Origin: a virus
Length of the DNA stretch: 24,034 nucleotides
Virus record (IMG/VR): IMGVR_UViG_3300032240_000959
Location: 1-24,034 of that record
Direction: 5' to 3' (one strand)
Each line of letters starts with the position of its first letter. Position 1 is the first letter of the stretch. The notes beneath the pieces are model-generated. The model was given only the letters and a program-made list of their open reading frames with translations, was not told where the DNA came from and made no database searches. The position numbers and the translations under genes are program-made. Positions 7,884 to 15,517 of this stretch are shown one piece after another.

Positions 7884-9566
7884 ATGACAACACAGATAAC
7901 CGCAAACAACATCACCAATAATACCATCACTGCCACTCAGTTGGTTGCTGGTTCTTTATCTCCAAAAATTAGAACAATTTCTATCTGTGATTCTTCTTAT
8001 AATGTTTTAGATGATACAGCAGCTAACACTACTGGTGGTTACATTCAAATTACCGGTTCAACTTTTGGTGCCAATTCACAAGTTATCATTGGAACAAACA
8101 ATGCAACTTCAGTAACATATGTAAACACTTCAACAATCAGAGCTCAGGTACCAGCAGCAGCCGCTACAAGTTATCCTGTATATGTTATTGATACTGATAC
8201 TGGTGGTACTGCAATTAAAATTAATGGTTTAACACACAGTTCATTTCCAGCATGGAGTACCGGTGCAACATTAAGTAATCAGGTAGCTAATACTGCTTTT
8301 GGTGTTTCATTAAGTGCATCATCGGATTCTAATATAACATATTCAAATACTTCAGTATTACCAGCTGGTACCACATTGGCTGCTAATGGATATTTTTCAG
8401 GTACAGTTACCATTGGTGTTCAAACCGTATACTCATTTGATGTCAAAGCAAATGATGCTGAGAATCAGGATGCTTCTAGAACATTTAGTGTAACGGTGAC
8501 AGTATCAGCAACGGGATTATTTTCTTGGGGTGCCAATCAAGGCGGCGCTTTGGGACAAAATGATGTAACTCTTAGATCCAGTCCAACACAAATAGGATCA
8601 GGAACAACATGGTTATCAATATCTATGAATGAAAATACCACTTCAGCAGGTGTAAAAACCGATGGTACTTTATGGACATGGGGAGTTAATAGTCAAGGTC
8701 AATTAGGACTCAATGATAGAGCTAATAGATCCAGTCCAGTTCAAGTAGGATCAGGAACAACTTGGACATCCGTTGAAGTTTCATACCTTGCGGTATTTGC
8801 TATTAAAACCGATGGCACTTTATGGTCATGGGGACTTAATAGTTATGGCCAATTAGGAACCAGCAATATAGCTAATAGATCCAGTCCATCACAAGTAGGT
8901 GCATTGACAAATTGGTCACTTTTAACCACAGGACATTATAGTGCAGCAGCCGTCAAAACAGACGGTACTTTATGGTCATGGGGTCAAAATGCTTATGGCC
9001 AATTAGGACAAAATAATGTAGTTTATAGATCCAGTCCAACACAAGTAGCAGGCACAACTTGGAGTAAGCTTTCGTCTGGTATGCAACAATTTATTGCAAT
9101 AAAAACCGATGGTACATTGTGGACATGGGGACGGAATAGTCAAGGTCAATTAGGACTCAATGATATAGCTAATAGATCCAGTCCATCACAAGTAGGATCA
9201 GGAACAACATGGTCACTAATAGATAGTACTGGATCATACACTTTGAGTTCTTTTGCAATACAAAGTAATGGAACATTATGGGCATGGGGGCGTGGTAGTG
9301 AGGGACAATTAGGACTCAATAATCCAATTAATAGATCCAGTCCAACACAAGTAGGATCAGGAACAACTTGGTTAACAACAGCTGCAGGTTATTTTACTGC
9401 AGGTGCAATCAAAACTGATGGTACTTTATGGGAATGGGGTAATGGAATTTTAGGAAACAATGATGCAGTTGTTAGATCCAGTCCAGTACAAATAGGAACA
9501 CAAACAACTTGGAAAAAAATAACTAAAAGCTTTAGTGATACTATGGCTTATGCTGCATTACCATGA
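7884..9566 (+). CDS. RCC1-repeat virion/adhesin protein, paralogue 3
   Basis: A 560-aa family member: leader 1-28 (TANNITNNTITATQL), TIG-like domain about 29-118, putative-Ig-like domain about 122-207, then seven RCC1 repeats from about 209. The first repeat is atypical (GLFSWGANQGGALG). The seventh is degenerate: WEWGNGILGNND lacks several residues of the usual turn, though RSSPVQIG and the following strand remain. A 46-bp stretch in the Ig-coding part (8382-8427) is identical to 4913-4958 in paralogue 1. There is no ribosome site in front of the ATG; a TAATAAATA string sits just upstream but is too close to the start to serve as its promoter. Its TGA stop overlaps the ATG of short ORF copy C. 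Confidence 0.8.
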   Translation: MTTQITANNITNNTITATQLVAGSLSPKIRTISICDSSYNVLDDTAANTTGGYIQITGSTFGANSQVIIGTNNATSVTYVNTSTIRAQVPAAAATSYPVYVIDTDTGGTAIKINGLTHSSFPAWSTGATLSNQVANTAFGVSLSASSDSNITYSNTSVLPAGTTLAANGYFSGTVTIGVQTVYSFDVKANDAENQDASRTFSVTVTVSATGLFSWGANQGGALGQNDVTLRSSPTQIGSGTTWLSISMNENTTSAGVKTDGTLWTWGVNSQGQLGLNDRANRSSPVQVGSGTTWTSVEVSYLAVFAIKTDGTLWSWGLNSYGQLGTSNIANRSSPSQVGALTNWSLLTTGHYSAAAVKTDGTLWSWGQNAYGQLGQNNVVYRSSPTQVAGTTWSKLSSGMQQFIAIKTDGTLWTWGRNSQGQLGLNDIANRSSPSQVGSGTTWSLIDSTGSYTLSSFAIQSNGTLWAWGRGSEGQLGLNNPINRSSPTQVGSGTTWLTTAAGYFTAGAIKTDGTLWEWGNGILGNNDAVVRSSPVQIGTQTTWKKITKSFSDTMAYAALP

Positions 9567-9619
9567 CCCAATATATCAAGAATTATAATATTGCAAACAA
9601 CTCACTCATTAGTAAATAA
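9563..9619 (+). repeat. Short ORF from conserved MTQYIKNYN start, copy C
   Basis: An 18-residue ORF, the longest partial copy. Residues 1-16 (MTQYIKNYNIANNSLI) equal the N-terminus of the RCC1 protein at 11420, with only three base differences in 48, all synonymous. It then runs Ser-Lys-stop. Its ATG overlaps the TGA of the preceding RCC1 gene as ATGA, a classic reinitiation arrangement, and it ends six bases before the next ATG at 9626. Confidence 0.65.
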
Positions 9620-9625
9620 ACCACT

Positions 9626-11416
9626 ATGGCAAAAATATCATCAAATAATATTCTAACTGGCACAATTACTTCAGATAAGCTTGATGCATCTGTTGTAAGT
9701 GGTTTAACAAATGCAAATAACGCTAACGTGATTGCAACAACTGCTTCTACTTTAGCGGCTGCAGCCTTTGTTACTGCAAATACCAATGCGGCAATTTTAG
9801 CCAATACTGCACCAATCATTACTACAATTCAAATTGCTGATTCTTCTTATAATGTTTTAGATGACACAGCAGCCAATACTACTGGTGGTTATGTTGTTAT
9901 TACAGGTTCAGGATTTGTTTCAACGCCTGCAATTTTATTTGGTACAACATCAGCAACTGCAGTAACATATGTAAGTTCAACAACATTGCGTGTACAAGTA
10001 CCAGCATTAAGTGCGGCTTCATATCCTGTGTATGTAGTAAACACTAATGGCGGTACTGCAATTAAAATAAACGGTTTGACTACTAGTTCATTTCCAGCAT
10101 GGAGTACCGGTGCAACATTAAGTAATCAAGCAGCTAATACTGCTTTTGGTGTTAACCTTAGTGCTACATCGGATTCCGGTATTACATATTCTAATACTAC
10201 ATCATTACCTGCTGGTACTTCTTTATTAGCTAATGGTTATTTTTCTGGCACCGTAACAATTGGTGTTCAGACCACATATACATTTAATGTTAAAGCTACC
10301 GATGTAGAATTACAAGATGCATCAAGAACATTTAGTGTAACGGTGACAGTAGGTCCACCACCAGGAATATGGACATCGGGAAAAAATGATTTTGGCCAAT
10401 TAGGACAAAATGATCGAGTTTATAGATCCAGTCCAACTCAAGTAGGATCAGGAACCACATGGAGTCAGATAAGTACTAGCCAAAACACCACAATGGCCAC
10501 CAAAACTGATGGTACTTTATGGATATGGGGAAATAATCTTAAAGGTAATTTAGGACTTAATGATCAAGGTATTAGTAGATCCAGTCCAACACAAGTAGGA
10601 GTGTTAACCAATTGGAGTTTGGTGAGTGTTGGTAATTATAGTGTTGCAGCCATCAAGACTGATGGTACTTTATGGAGATGGGGACAGAATAATTATGGCC
10701 AATTAGGACTAAATGATCTAATTGATAGATCCAGTCCAGTACAAGTAGGAGTGTTAACCAATTGGAGTTTGGTGAGTGTTAGCGGTTATATAACTACAGC
10801 CATTAAGACAAATGGTACTTTATGGGCATGGGGAGAAAATACCTTCGGTTCATTAGGACTCAATGATATACTTTTTAGATCCAGTCCAGTACAAGTGGGA
10901 TCAGGAACCACATGGAGTAAAATGACTAATAATCGCACTGCCTTAGCCACCAAAACTGATGGTACTTTGTGGGCATGGGGATGGAATGCTCGTGGTCAAT
11001 GCGGACTTGGCGATGTAACTAATAGATCCAGTCCAGTTCAAGTAGGATCAGGAACCACTTGGAGTCAAATAAGTAATGGTGCTGGTGGTACCGGCAATAT
11101 AGCCACCAAGACAGATGGTACTTTATGGGCATGGGGTTCTAATTTTGGGGCCGAATTAGGACTCAATGATACAGTCTATAGATCCAGTCCAGTACAAGTA
11201 GGATCAGGAACTACCTGGAATCTGATAAGTACTAGCCAACGGAACACCATGGCCACCAAGACAGATGGTACTCTATGGACCTGGGGAACTAATAGTAATG
11301 GCGGATTAGGACAAAATAGTATAGTTAATAGATCCAGTCCAGTACAAGTGGGAGCAGCAAGTAATTGGAGTTTGATAAGTATGGGTTCATATGGTTTTAT
11401 AGCCAAAACAACATAA
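9626..11416 (+). CDS. RCC1-repeat virion/adhesin protein, paralogue 4
   Basis: A 596-aa family member with a longer N-terminal region: after NNILTGTITSDKLD comes an Ala/Asn-rich, probably helical segment (about 25-62) ending in ANTAP, as in paralogue 5. The TIG-like domain (about 63-153) is nearly identical to that of paralogue 1 in DNA as well as protein. The putative-Ig domain follows (about 157-243), then seven RCC1 repeats from about 246. The first repeat reads IWTSGKNDFGQLG, so the usual second Trp of the WxWG motif is missing. A 40-bp perfect repeat (10591-10630 and 10741-10780) lies exactly one 150-bp unit apart. No Shine-Dalgarno sequence is visible; the start follows short ORF copy C by six bases. 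Confidence 0.8.
   Translation: MAKISSNNILTGTITSDKLDASVVSGLTNANNANVIATTASTLAAAAFVTANTNAAILANTAPIITTIQIADSSYNVLDDTAANTTGGYVVITGSGFVSTPAILFGTTSATAVTYVSSTTLRVQVPALSAASYPVYVVNTNGGTAIKINGLTTSSFPAWSTGATLSNQAANTAFGVNLSATSDSGITYSNTTSLPAGTSLLANGYFSGTVTIGVQTTYTFNVKATDVELQDASRTFSVTVTVGPPPGIWTSGKNDFGQLGQNDRVYRSSPTQVGSGTTWSQISTSQNTTMATKTDGTLWIWGNNLKGNLGLNDQGISRSSPTQVGVLTNWSLVSVGNYSVAAIKTDGTLWRWGQNNYGQLGLNDLIDRSSPVQVGVLTNWSLVSVSGYITTAIKTNGTLWAWGENTFGSLGLNDILFRSSPVQVGSGTTWSKMTNNRTALATKTDGTLWAWGWNARGQCGLGDVTNRSSPVQVGSGTTWSQISNGAGGTGNIATKTDGTLWAWGSNFGAELGLNDTVYRSSPVQVGSGTTWNLISTSQRNTMATKTDGTLWTWGTNSNGGLGQNSIVNRSSPVQVGAASNWSLISMGSYGFIAKTT
10591..10630 (+). repeat. 40-bp perfect repeat, copies one blade apart
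   Basis: Identical to 10741-10780, at an offset of exactly 150 bases, i.e. one RCC1 blade. It encodes VGVLTNWSLVSV. Two bases differ just upstream, then the shared RSSP word resumes. Suggests recent copying between neighbouring blades. Confidence 0.9.
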
Positions 11417-11419
11417 TTC

Positions 11420-13231
11420 ATGACTCAATATATTAAGAACTATAATATTGCAAACAACTCACTCATTTCAGTTGTTTTTAATTCTGATATTGCAAACAAT
11501 ATCAATGCCGCTTCTATATCTTCTGATGCGGCAAATACTGCCAATGTTTCCGCACAAGCTGTTAATACATCTGTTACACTACAAACTCAACAAATTGCTA
11601 ATACAGCACCAACAATTAATGTAATTTCAATCACAGATTCATCTTATAATGTTCTAGATGATACAGCAGCTAACACTACTGGTGCATACTTACAAATTAC
11701 TGGATCCAATTTTCAATCTGGTGCCATTGTTATGGTGGGTTCTAGTAATACCGCATTAACAACCACATTAGTAAACTCAAATACATTAAGAGCTCAGATA
11801 CCGGCCATTACATCAGGAACTTATCCTGTGTATGTAGTGAACACTAATGGTGGTACGGGTATTCGTGTTAATGGATTAACTACTAGTTCATTCCCAGCAT
11901 GGTCTACAGGATCAACATTAAGTAATCAAATAGCCAATACTGCATTCTCGGTATCACTAAGTGCATCATCGGATTCCGGTATTACATATTCAAATACTTC
12001 AGTATTGCCTACTGGTACTTCTTTGTTAGCCAATGGCTATTTTTCAGGTACAGTTACCATTGGTGTTCAAACAACTTATTCATTCAATGTCAAAGCTACC
12101 GATGCTGAGAATCAGGATGCTACCAGAACGTTTAGTGTGACGGTGACAGTTGGTATAACGCCTGGATTGTATATGTGGGGAAGGAATGATCGTGGCCAAT
12201 TAGGACAAAATGATGTAGTTTATAGATCCAGTCCAGTTCAAGTAGGATCAGGAACCACTTGGAGTCAGATAAGTACCTCTTCTCTTAGTGCCGCAGCTAT
12301 CAAAACAGATGGTACATTATGGACTTGGGGAAGAGGTATTGAAGGTCAATTAGGACGAAATGATCAAGTTGATAGATCCAGTCCAACACAAATAGGAGTA
12401 TTAACTAATTGGAGTTCGGCAAGTGCTGGTACATTTAACATCATAGCCATCAAAACAAATGGCACGCTGTGGGTATTGGGGGGAGCTAATTTTCGTGGCC
12501 AACAAGGACTAAATGATCAAGGAAATTACAGATCCAGTCCAACACAAATAGGAGCATTAACCAATTGGAGTCAAGTGGCAATTAATCCCGATAATGGTAA
12601 TTGTATGGTCATAGCGAGAAAAACAGATGGTACTTTATGGACATGGGGATATAATGGTACTGGTAATTTAGGACAAAATAATTTAACTTATAGATCCAGT
12701 CCAGTACAAGTAGGAACAGGAACTACTTGGAGTCAGGTGAGTGTTGGCAGATTTAACGCCGCAGCCACTAAAACAGATGGTACACTATGGATATGGAGTA
12801 ATAATTCTAATGGCCAATTAGGACAAAATGATAGAATTGATAGATCCAGTCCCGTACAGATAGGATCAGGAACCACTTGGAGTCAGGTGAGTGTTGGTAT
12901 GTATAGCATCATGGCCACCAAAACTGATGGTACTTTATGGACATGGGGATTTAATAACCTTGGCCAATTAGGACTCAATGATCTAGTTAATAGGTCCAGT
13001 CCAGTACAAATAGGAGTATTAACCAATTGGAGTTTGGTGAGTAGTTCCCGATACATAACCACAGCCAAAAAAACAGATGGTACTTTATGGACATGGGGAT
13101 TTAATAACCTTGGTCAACAAGGATTAAATGATCGAGGAAATTACAGATCCAGTCCGACACAAATAGGATCAGCAACCAATTGGAGTCAGGTGAGTGCTGG
13201 TGAATCTGTCATGATAGCCATAGCAACATAA
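11420..13231 (+). CDS. RCC1-repeat virion/adhesin protein, paralogue 5
   Basis: A 603-aa protein and the only family member in the window whose N-terminus is the full MTQYIKNYNIANNSLI sequence that appears truncated elsewhere. An Asn/Ala/Ser-rich probable helical segment (about 17-63) ends in ANTAP, then come the TIG-like domain (about 64-155), putative-Ig-like domain (about 160-246) and seven RCC1 repeats. The third repeat is altered (WVLGGANFRGQQG) and the fifth has WIWSNNSNGQLG, losing the usual WG glycine. It is the only paralogue with silent changes in the RSSP DNA word. A 38-bp perfect repeat (12926-12963 and 13076-13113) joins the last two blades. The ATG lies three bases after the preceding stop, with no ribosome site. 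Confidence 0.8.
   Translation: MTQYIKNYNIANNSLISVVFNSDIANNINAASISSDAANTANVSAQAVNTSVTLQTQQIANTAPTINVISITDSSYNVLDDTAANTTGAYLQITGSNFQSGAIVMVGSSNTALTTTLVNSNTLRAQIPAITSGTYPVYVVNTNGGTGIRVNGLTTSSFPAWSTGSTLSNQIANTAFSVSLSASSDSGITYSNTSVLPTGTSLLANGYFSGTVTIGVQTTYSFNVKATDAENQDATRTFSVTVTVGITPGLYMWGRNDRGQLGQNDVVYRSSPVQVGSGTTWSQISTSSLSAAAIKTDGTLWTWGRGIEGQLGRNDQVDRSSPTQIGVLTNWSSASAGTFNIIAIKTNGTLWVLGGANFRGQQGLNDQGNYRSSPTQIGALTNWSQVAINPDNGNCMVIARKTDGTLWTWGYNGTGNLGQNNLTYRSSPVQVGTGTTWSQVSVGRFNAAATKTDGTLWIWSNNSNGQLGQNDRIDRSSPVQIGSGTTWSQVSVGMYSIMATKTDGTLWTWGFNNLGQLGLNDLVNRSSPVQIGVLTNWSLVSSSRYITTAKKTDGTLWTWGFNNLGQQGLNDRGNYRSSPTQIGSATNWSQVSAGESVMIAIAT
12926..12963 (+). repeat. 38-bp perfect repeat, copies one blade apart
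   Basis: Identical to 13076-13113, offset 150 bases. It encodes DGTLWTWGFNNLG including the usually variable residues after WG, so blades 6 and 7 of this gene recently shared sequence. Confidence 0.9.
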
Positions 13232-13237
13232 TTTAAA

Positions 13238-13264
13238 ATGACCAAAAATATAGCACCTATATAA
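13238..13264 (+). repeat. Possible degenerate copy of the MTQYIKNYN start
   Basis: After the last RCC1 stop there is aaaatgacc, as in copies A and B, then a diverged stretch, then tataatattg near the expected spacing, as in copies B to D. The ORF is only eight residues (MTKNIAPI). Resemblance is weaker than for copies A to C and could be partly chance in AT-rich DNA. The TATAAT string could alternatively act as a -10 element for the gene at 13298. Confidence 0.3.
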
Positions 13265-13282
13265 TATTGTGAATTGATTATT

Positions 13283-13290
13283 AAGAAAGG
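13283..13290 (+). promoter_or_regulatory. Ribosome binding site fixing a GTG start
   Basis: AAGAAAGG lies seven bases before GTG at 13298. This supports GTG rather than the in-frame upstream TTG at 13274, which has no such site and would put eight extra residues before the sulfotransferase start MKKVYFLSG. Confidence 0.7.
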
Positions 13291-13297
13291 TTTTACC

Positions 13298-15058
13298 GTG
13301 AAAAAAGTATATTTTTTATCAGGACTTCCTAGGTCCGGTTCAACAGTATTGGCTGCTATTCTCAGTCAACATCCAGATTTACACACATCGGCCACATCAG
13401 GTCTTTTAGACATGCTGGTTGGTACACTTCGTGCATGGGCTGATTCTATGAATACCAAAGCGCAGAAGGACCAAAAAGCGGCAGAAGAAGAAATTCAACG
13501 AGTTCTTAAAAATATTTGTAATACCAAATATGCCGATGTAGATAAGCCAGTCATTCTAGACAAAGCCCGTGGATGGGCTGATGATACGAATATGCGTACC
13601 ATGGCCAAAGTTCTTGAACACAAGCCAAAAATTATTGCCACAGTCCGTAAAGTGGAAGATTGTGCGGCTTCATTTGTTCGTATTGCCAAACCTGAAAATC
13701 TTGATAAGTTTTTGGTAGAAGATGAACTAATTGGTCATCTCAAAGAATCGTATCAAACATTAGAAAAAGGATATTCATTTGCACCAGAATGTTTTCTGAT
13801 TGTTGACTATGATGATTTGATGAATGATCCACAAAAAGAATTAAATCGAATACATGAGTTTTTAGAATTACCACCATTTGATTATGACTTGAATGCAATT
13901 GATGGTACCAATTTACAAGAACGTGATGAAGAAGTTTGGTTGGTTCCTGGCCTGCACGATGTTCAACCAAAATTAGGTTACCAACACAAACAAGATTCTA
14001 AAGATGTTTTACAACACCGTTATTGGGAGTTTGTACAACCAAGATTTTGGTTAGGAGAGAAAGCGGCCAATAAACCCATTCACGACCTTGATATGCAGTT
14101 AGCTGCTGGTCTAATGGGTAACTTCAAAGAAGGTTTACGATTAGCCAATAAGATTGAACAAGAAGAACCTTGGAATAACCGAGCAGCTTTCAATCGTGGT
14201 TGGTATAAAATGTATGAAGGTAAACTTCTAGAAGGTGAAAAACTGTTATTTCGTGGTAGACTTGAAAAGGTGTTTGGTAATGAACCACCCAAGTCACCGA
14301 TGCCAATGTGGGATGGTAAATCTAAAGGTACCGTGTTATTAAATTTAGAAGGCGGATTAGGCGACCAGATACACGGAGTTCGTTACGCAAGGGACATTGC
14401 TAAGATTGCTGGAGAAGTGATTGTGGCGTGTTCTGGTTCGTTGGCGACCATGTTTCGTGGTGTAGAAGGAGTTGTTGCTGTGTGTCAAACAGATGCCACA
14501 TATGGTATTGTTCATGATTTTTGGGCACCATCCATGTCTACCATTCAGTTACTCGAATATGAGTATAAAGATATTTCAGGTAAACCATATATAAATAAAC
14601 CACTAGTAGAACCACACAAAGGTCTCAGAATTGGTTTAAGATGGCAAGGCAATCCACAGTTCGAACATGAACAACATCGGATATTCCCACCAACAAAACT
14701 ATTTGATGTTTTAGATGATGTGGATGCAGAGTTCATTTCTCTACAAAGAGATGAAGGTTCTCAATACAAACCTTATTGGGTAAAAGAAGTACCATTAGGT
14801 CATTGGGAAGAAACAAGATTGGCTTTGGCTAGTTGTGATTTAATTATCACATCTTGTACCTCTGTAGCACATCTTGCCGGATCCATGGGAATTCCTACAT
14901 GGATTGTGGTGCCAGTTTTACCATATTATCTGTGGGCTCCTCCAGGAAATACCACAGTTTGGTATGATTCTGTAAAGTTGTATAGACAAGAAGTATTTGG
15001 AGATTGGTCTACTCCATTTAATCACATTAAAAACGATTTACAAAATTTTAAAAAGTAA
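13298..15058 (+). CDS. Sulfotransferase fused to TPR/GT9-like glycosyltransferase
   Basis: A 586-aa fusion. Residues 1-220 are a PAPS-dependent sulfotransferase: MKKVYFLSGLPRSGST carries the 5'-phosphosulfate loop (9-16), and VRKVEDCAASFVR near 116-128 fits the 3'-phosphate site with its Arg and Ser. Residues about 270-330 look like one TPR-like helical pair (AAFNRGWYKMYEGKLLEGEK). Residues about 340-564 match the C-terminal domain of TPR-linked, GT9/heptosyltransferase-like enzymes: LNLEGGLGDQIHGVRYA, GLRWQGNP, SCTSVAHLAGSMGIPTW and WAPPGNTTVWYDSVKLYRQ. It would transfer sulfate from PAPS and a sugar from a nucleotide sugar, acceptors unknown. The start is GTG after AAGAAAGG. It opens the glycan cassette directly after the RCC1 array. 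Natural two-enzyme fusion versus misassembly cannot be fully excluded, but the reading frame is clean. Confidence 0.85.
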   Translation: MKKVYFLSGLPRSGSTVLAAILSQHPDLHTSATSGLLDMLVGTLRAWADSMNTKAQKDQKAAEEEIQRVLKNICNTKYADVDKPVILDKARGWADDTNMRTMAKVLEHKPKIIATVRKVEDCAASFVRIAKPENLDKFLVEDELIGHLKESYQTLEKGYSFAPECFLIVDYDDLMNDPQKELNRIHEFLELPPFDYDLNAIDGTNLQERDEEVWLVPGLHDVQPKLGYQHKQDSKDVLQHRYWEFVQPRFWLGEKAANKPIHDLDMQLAAGLMGNFKEGLRLANKIEQEEPWNNRAAFNRGWYKMYEGKLLEGEKLLFRGRLEKVFGNEPPKSPMPMWDGKSKGTVLLNLEGGLGDQIHGVRYARDIAKIAGEVIVACSGSLATMFRGVEGVVAVCQTDATYGIVHDFWAPSMSTIQLLEYEYKDISGKPYINKPLVEPHKGLRIGLRWQGNPQFEHEQHRIFPPTKLFDVLDDVDAEFISLQRDEGSQYKPYWVKEVPLGHWEETRLALASCDLIITSCTSVAHLAGSMGIPTWIVVPVLPYYLWAPPGNTTVWYDSVKLYRQEVFGDWSTPFNHIKNDLQNFKK

Positions 15059-15070
15059 TAGGAGATAGTA

Positions 15071-15490
15071 ATGCCGACAAGAACAGGTTATAATATTCGT
15101 GTGCAAGATGGTAAAGTAACTGATGTTTGGGATACCCCAGCACCAGAAGGTCAAATTGGTTGGTCACCAGCCGTAGAGATTACTCCAGAACTCACAACTA
15201 ACCGTGAAATTCTAACTACACACTCAATCGATATCACTAAGAATCCAATTGAAATTGTTTGGGAAAAAAGAAGTTTGTCTGTTGCTGAACGTAAAGATTC
15301 TTTAATTAGCCAAGCTAATTTTACCGTAACAATGTTAGAAAATCAATTACAGATGGCAACTCAAATGAATAACACAGATAGAATTGCTGAGTTGACAACA
15401 CAAATTGAAGCGGCGACTCCAGTTCGGAATGCTAAAGTTGCCGCTGTTACAGCTGCTACTACTCATGAGGAAGTTGACGCTTTAATGTAA
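15071..15490 (+). CDS. Small protein with coiled-coil C-terminus, tail-fibre-assembly-like
   Basis: A 139-aa soluble protein. The first half (NIRVQDGKVTDVWDTPAPEG, then a Trp-Ser-Pro segment) resembles short phage proteins encoded behind tail fibres. The second half (about 75-139) is Gln/Ala/Thr-rich and probably helical or coiled-coil (VAERKDSLISQANFTVTMLE), as in the C-termini of some fibre-assembly proteins. AGGAGA at 15059-15064 supports the ATG. It lies 12 bases after the sulfotransferase gene and in its strand direction. I do not recognise a specific family; a fibre-assembly or accessory structural role is a guess from length, composition and context. Confidence 0.5.
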   Translation: MPTRTGYNIRVQDGKVTDVWDTPAPEGQIGWSPAVEITPELTTNREILTTHSIDITKNPIEIVWEKRSLSVAERKDSLISQANFTVTMLENQLQMATQMNNTDRIAELTTQIEAATPVRNAKVAAVTAATTHEEVDALM

Positions 15491-15517
15491 TTTTGTTTTT
15501 TATTATGAAAGTTTGAT

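Larger units (their letters stand above)
5045..13228 (+). repeat. 35 RCC1-type repeats of about 150 bp in five genes
   Basis: Seven repeats are counted in each of five genes, interrupted by the TIG/Ig-coding 5' parts. The period is close to 150 bases (50 aa), with blade-to-blade length changes of a few codons. The DNA word AGATCCAGTCCA encoding RSSP is identical in all repeats except three in the last gene (near 12842, 12992 and 13146). The two serines keep TCC and AGT respectively in every copy, although these codons come from different serine families. That degree of silent-site identity points to recent duplication or ongoing gene conversion rather than protein selection alone. Confidence 0.85.

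Noticed and set aside
6833-13068. Minus-strand ORFs inside the RCC1 genes
   Set aside because: They recur at the same place in each repeat and are mirror images of the conserved coding words; no ribosome sites or family match.
5045-13228. Diversity-generating retroelement behind the variable RCC1 loops
   Set aside because: No reverse transcriptase or template repeat is seen in the window, and differences between repeats are not limited to adenines; recombination between repeats explains them better.
5045-13228. CRISPR-like or other non-coding tandem repeat array
   Set aside because: The repeats are in frame, about 150 bp and coding throughout; no short direct repeats with unique spacers occur.
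13274-13297. Upstream TTG start for the sulfotransferase fusion
   Set aside because: GTG at 13298 has a well-placed AAGAAAGG site and gives the usual short N-terminus before the PAPS loop.
14590-14597. Perfect TATAAATA late-promoter string
   Set aside because: It lies deep inside the sulfotransferase-glycosyltransferase gene, almost 500 bases before the next start, in AT-rich coding DNA.
15491-15517. Intrinsic terminator from the T-run after 15490
   Set aside because: The T-rich stretch has no stable hairpin before it.
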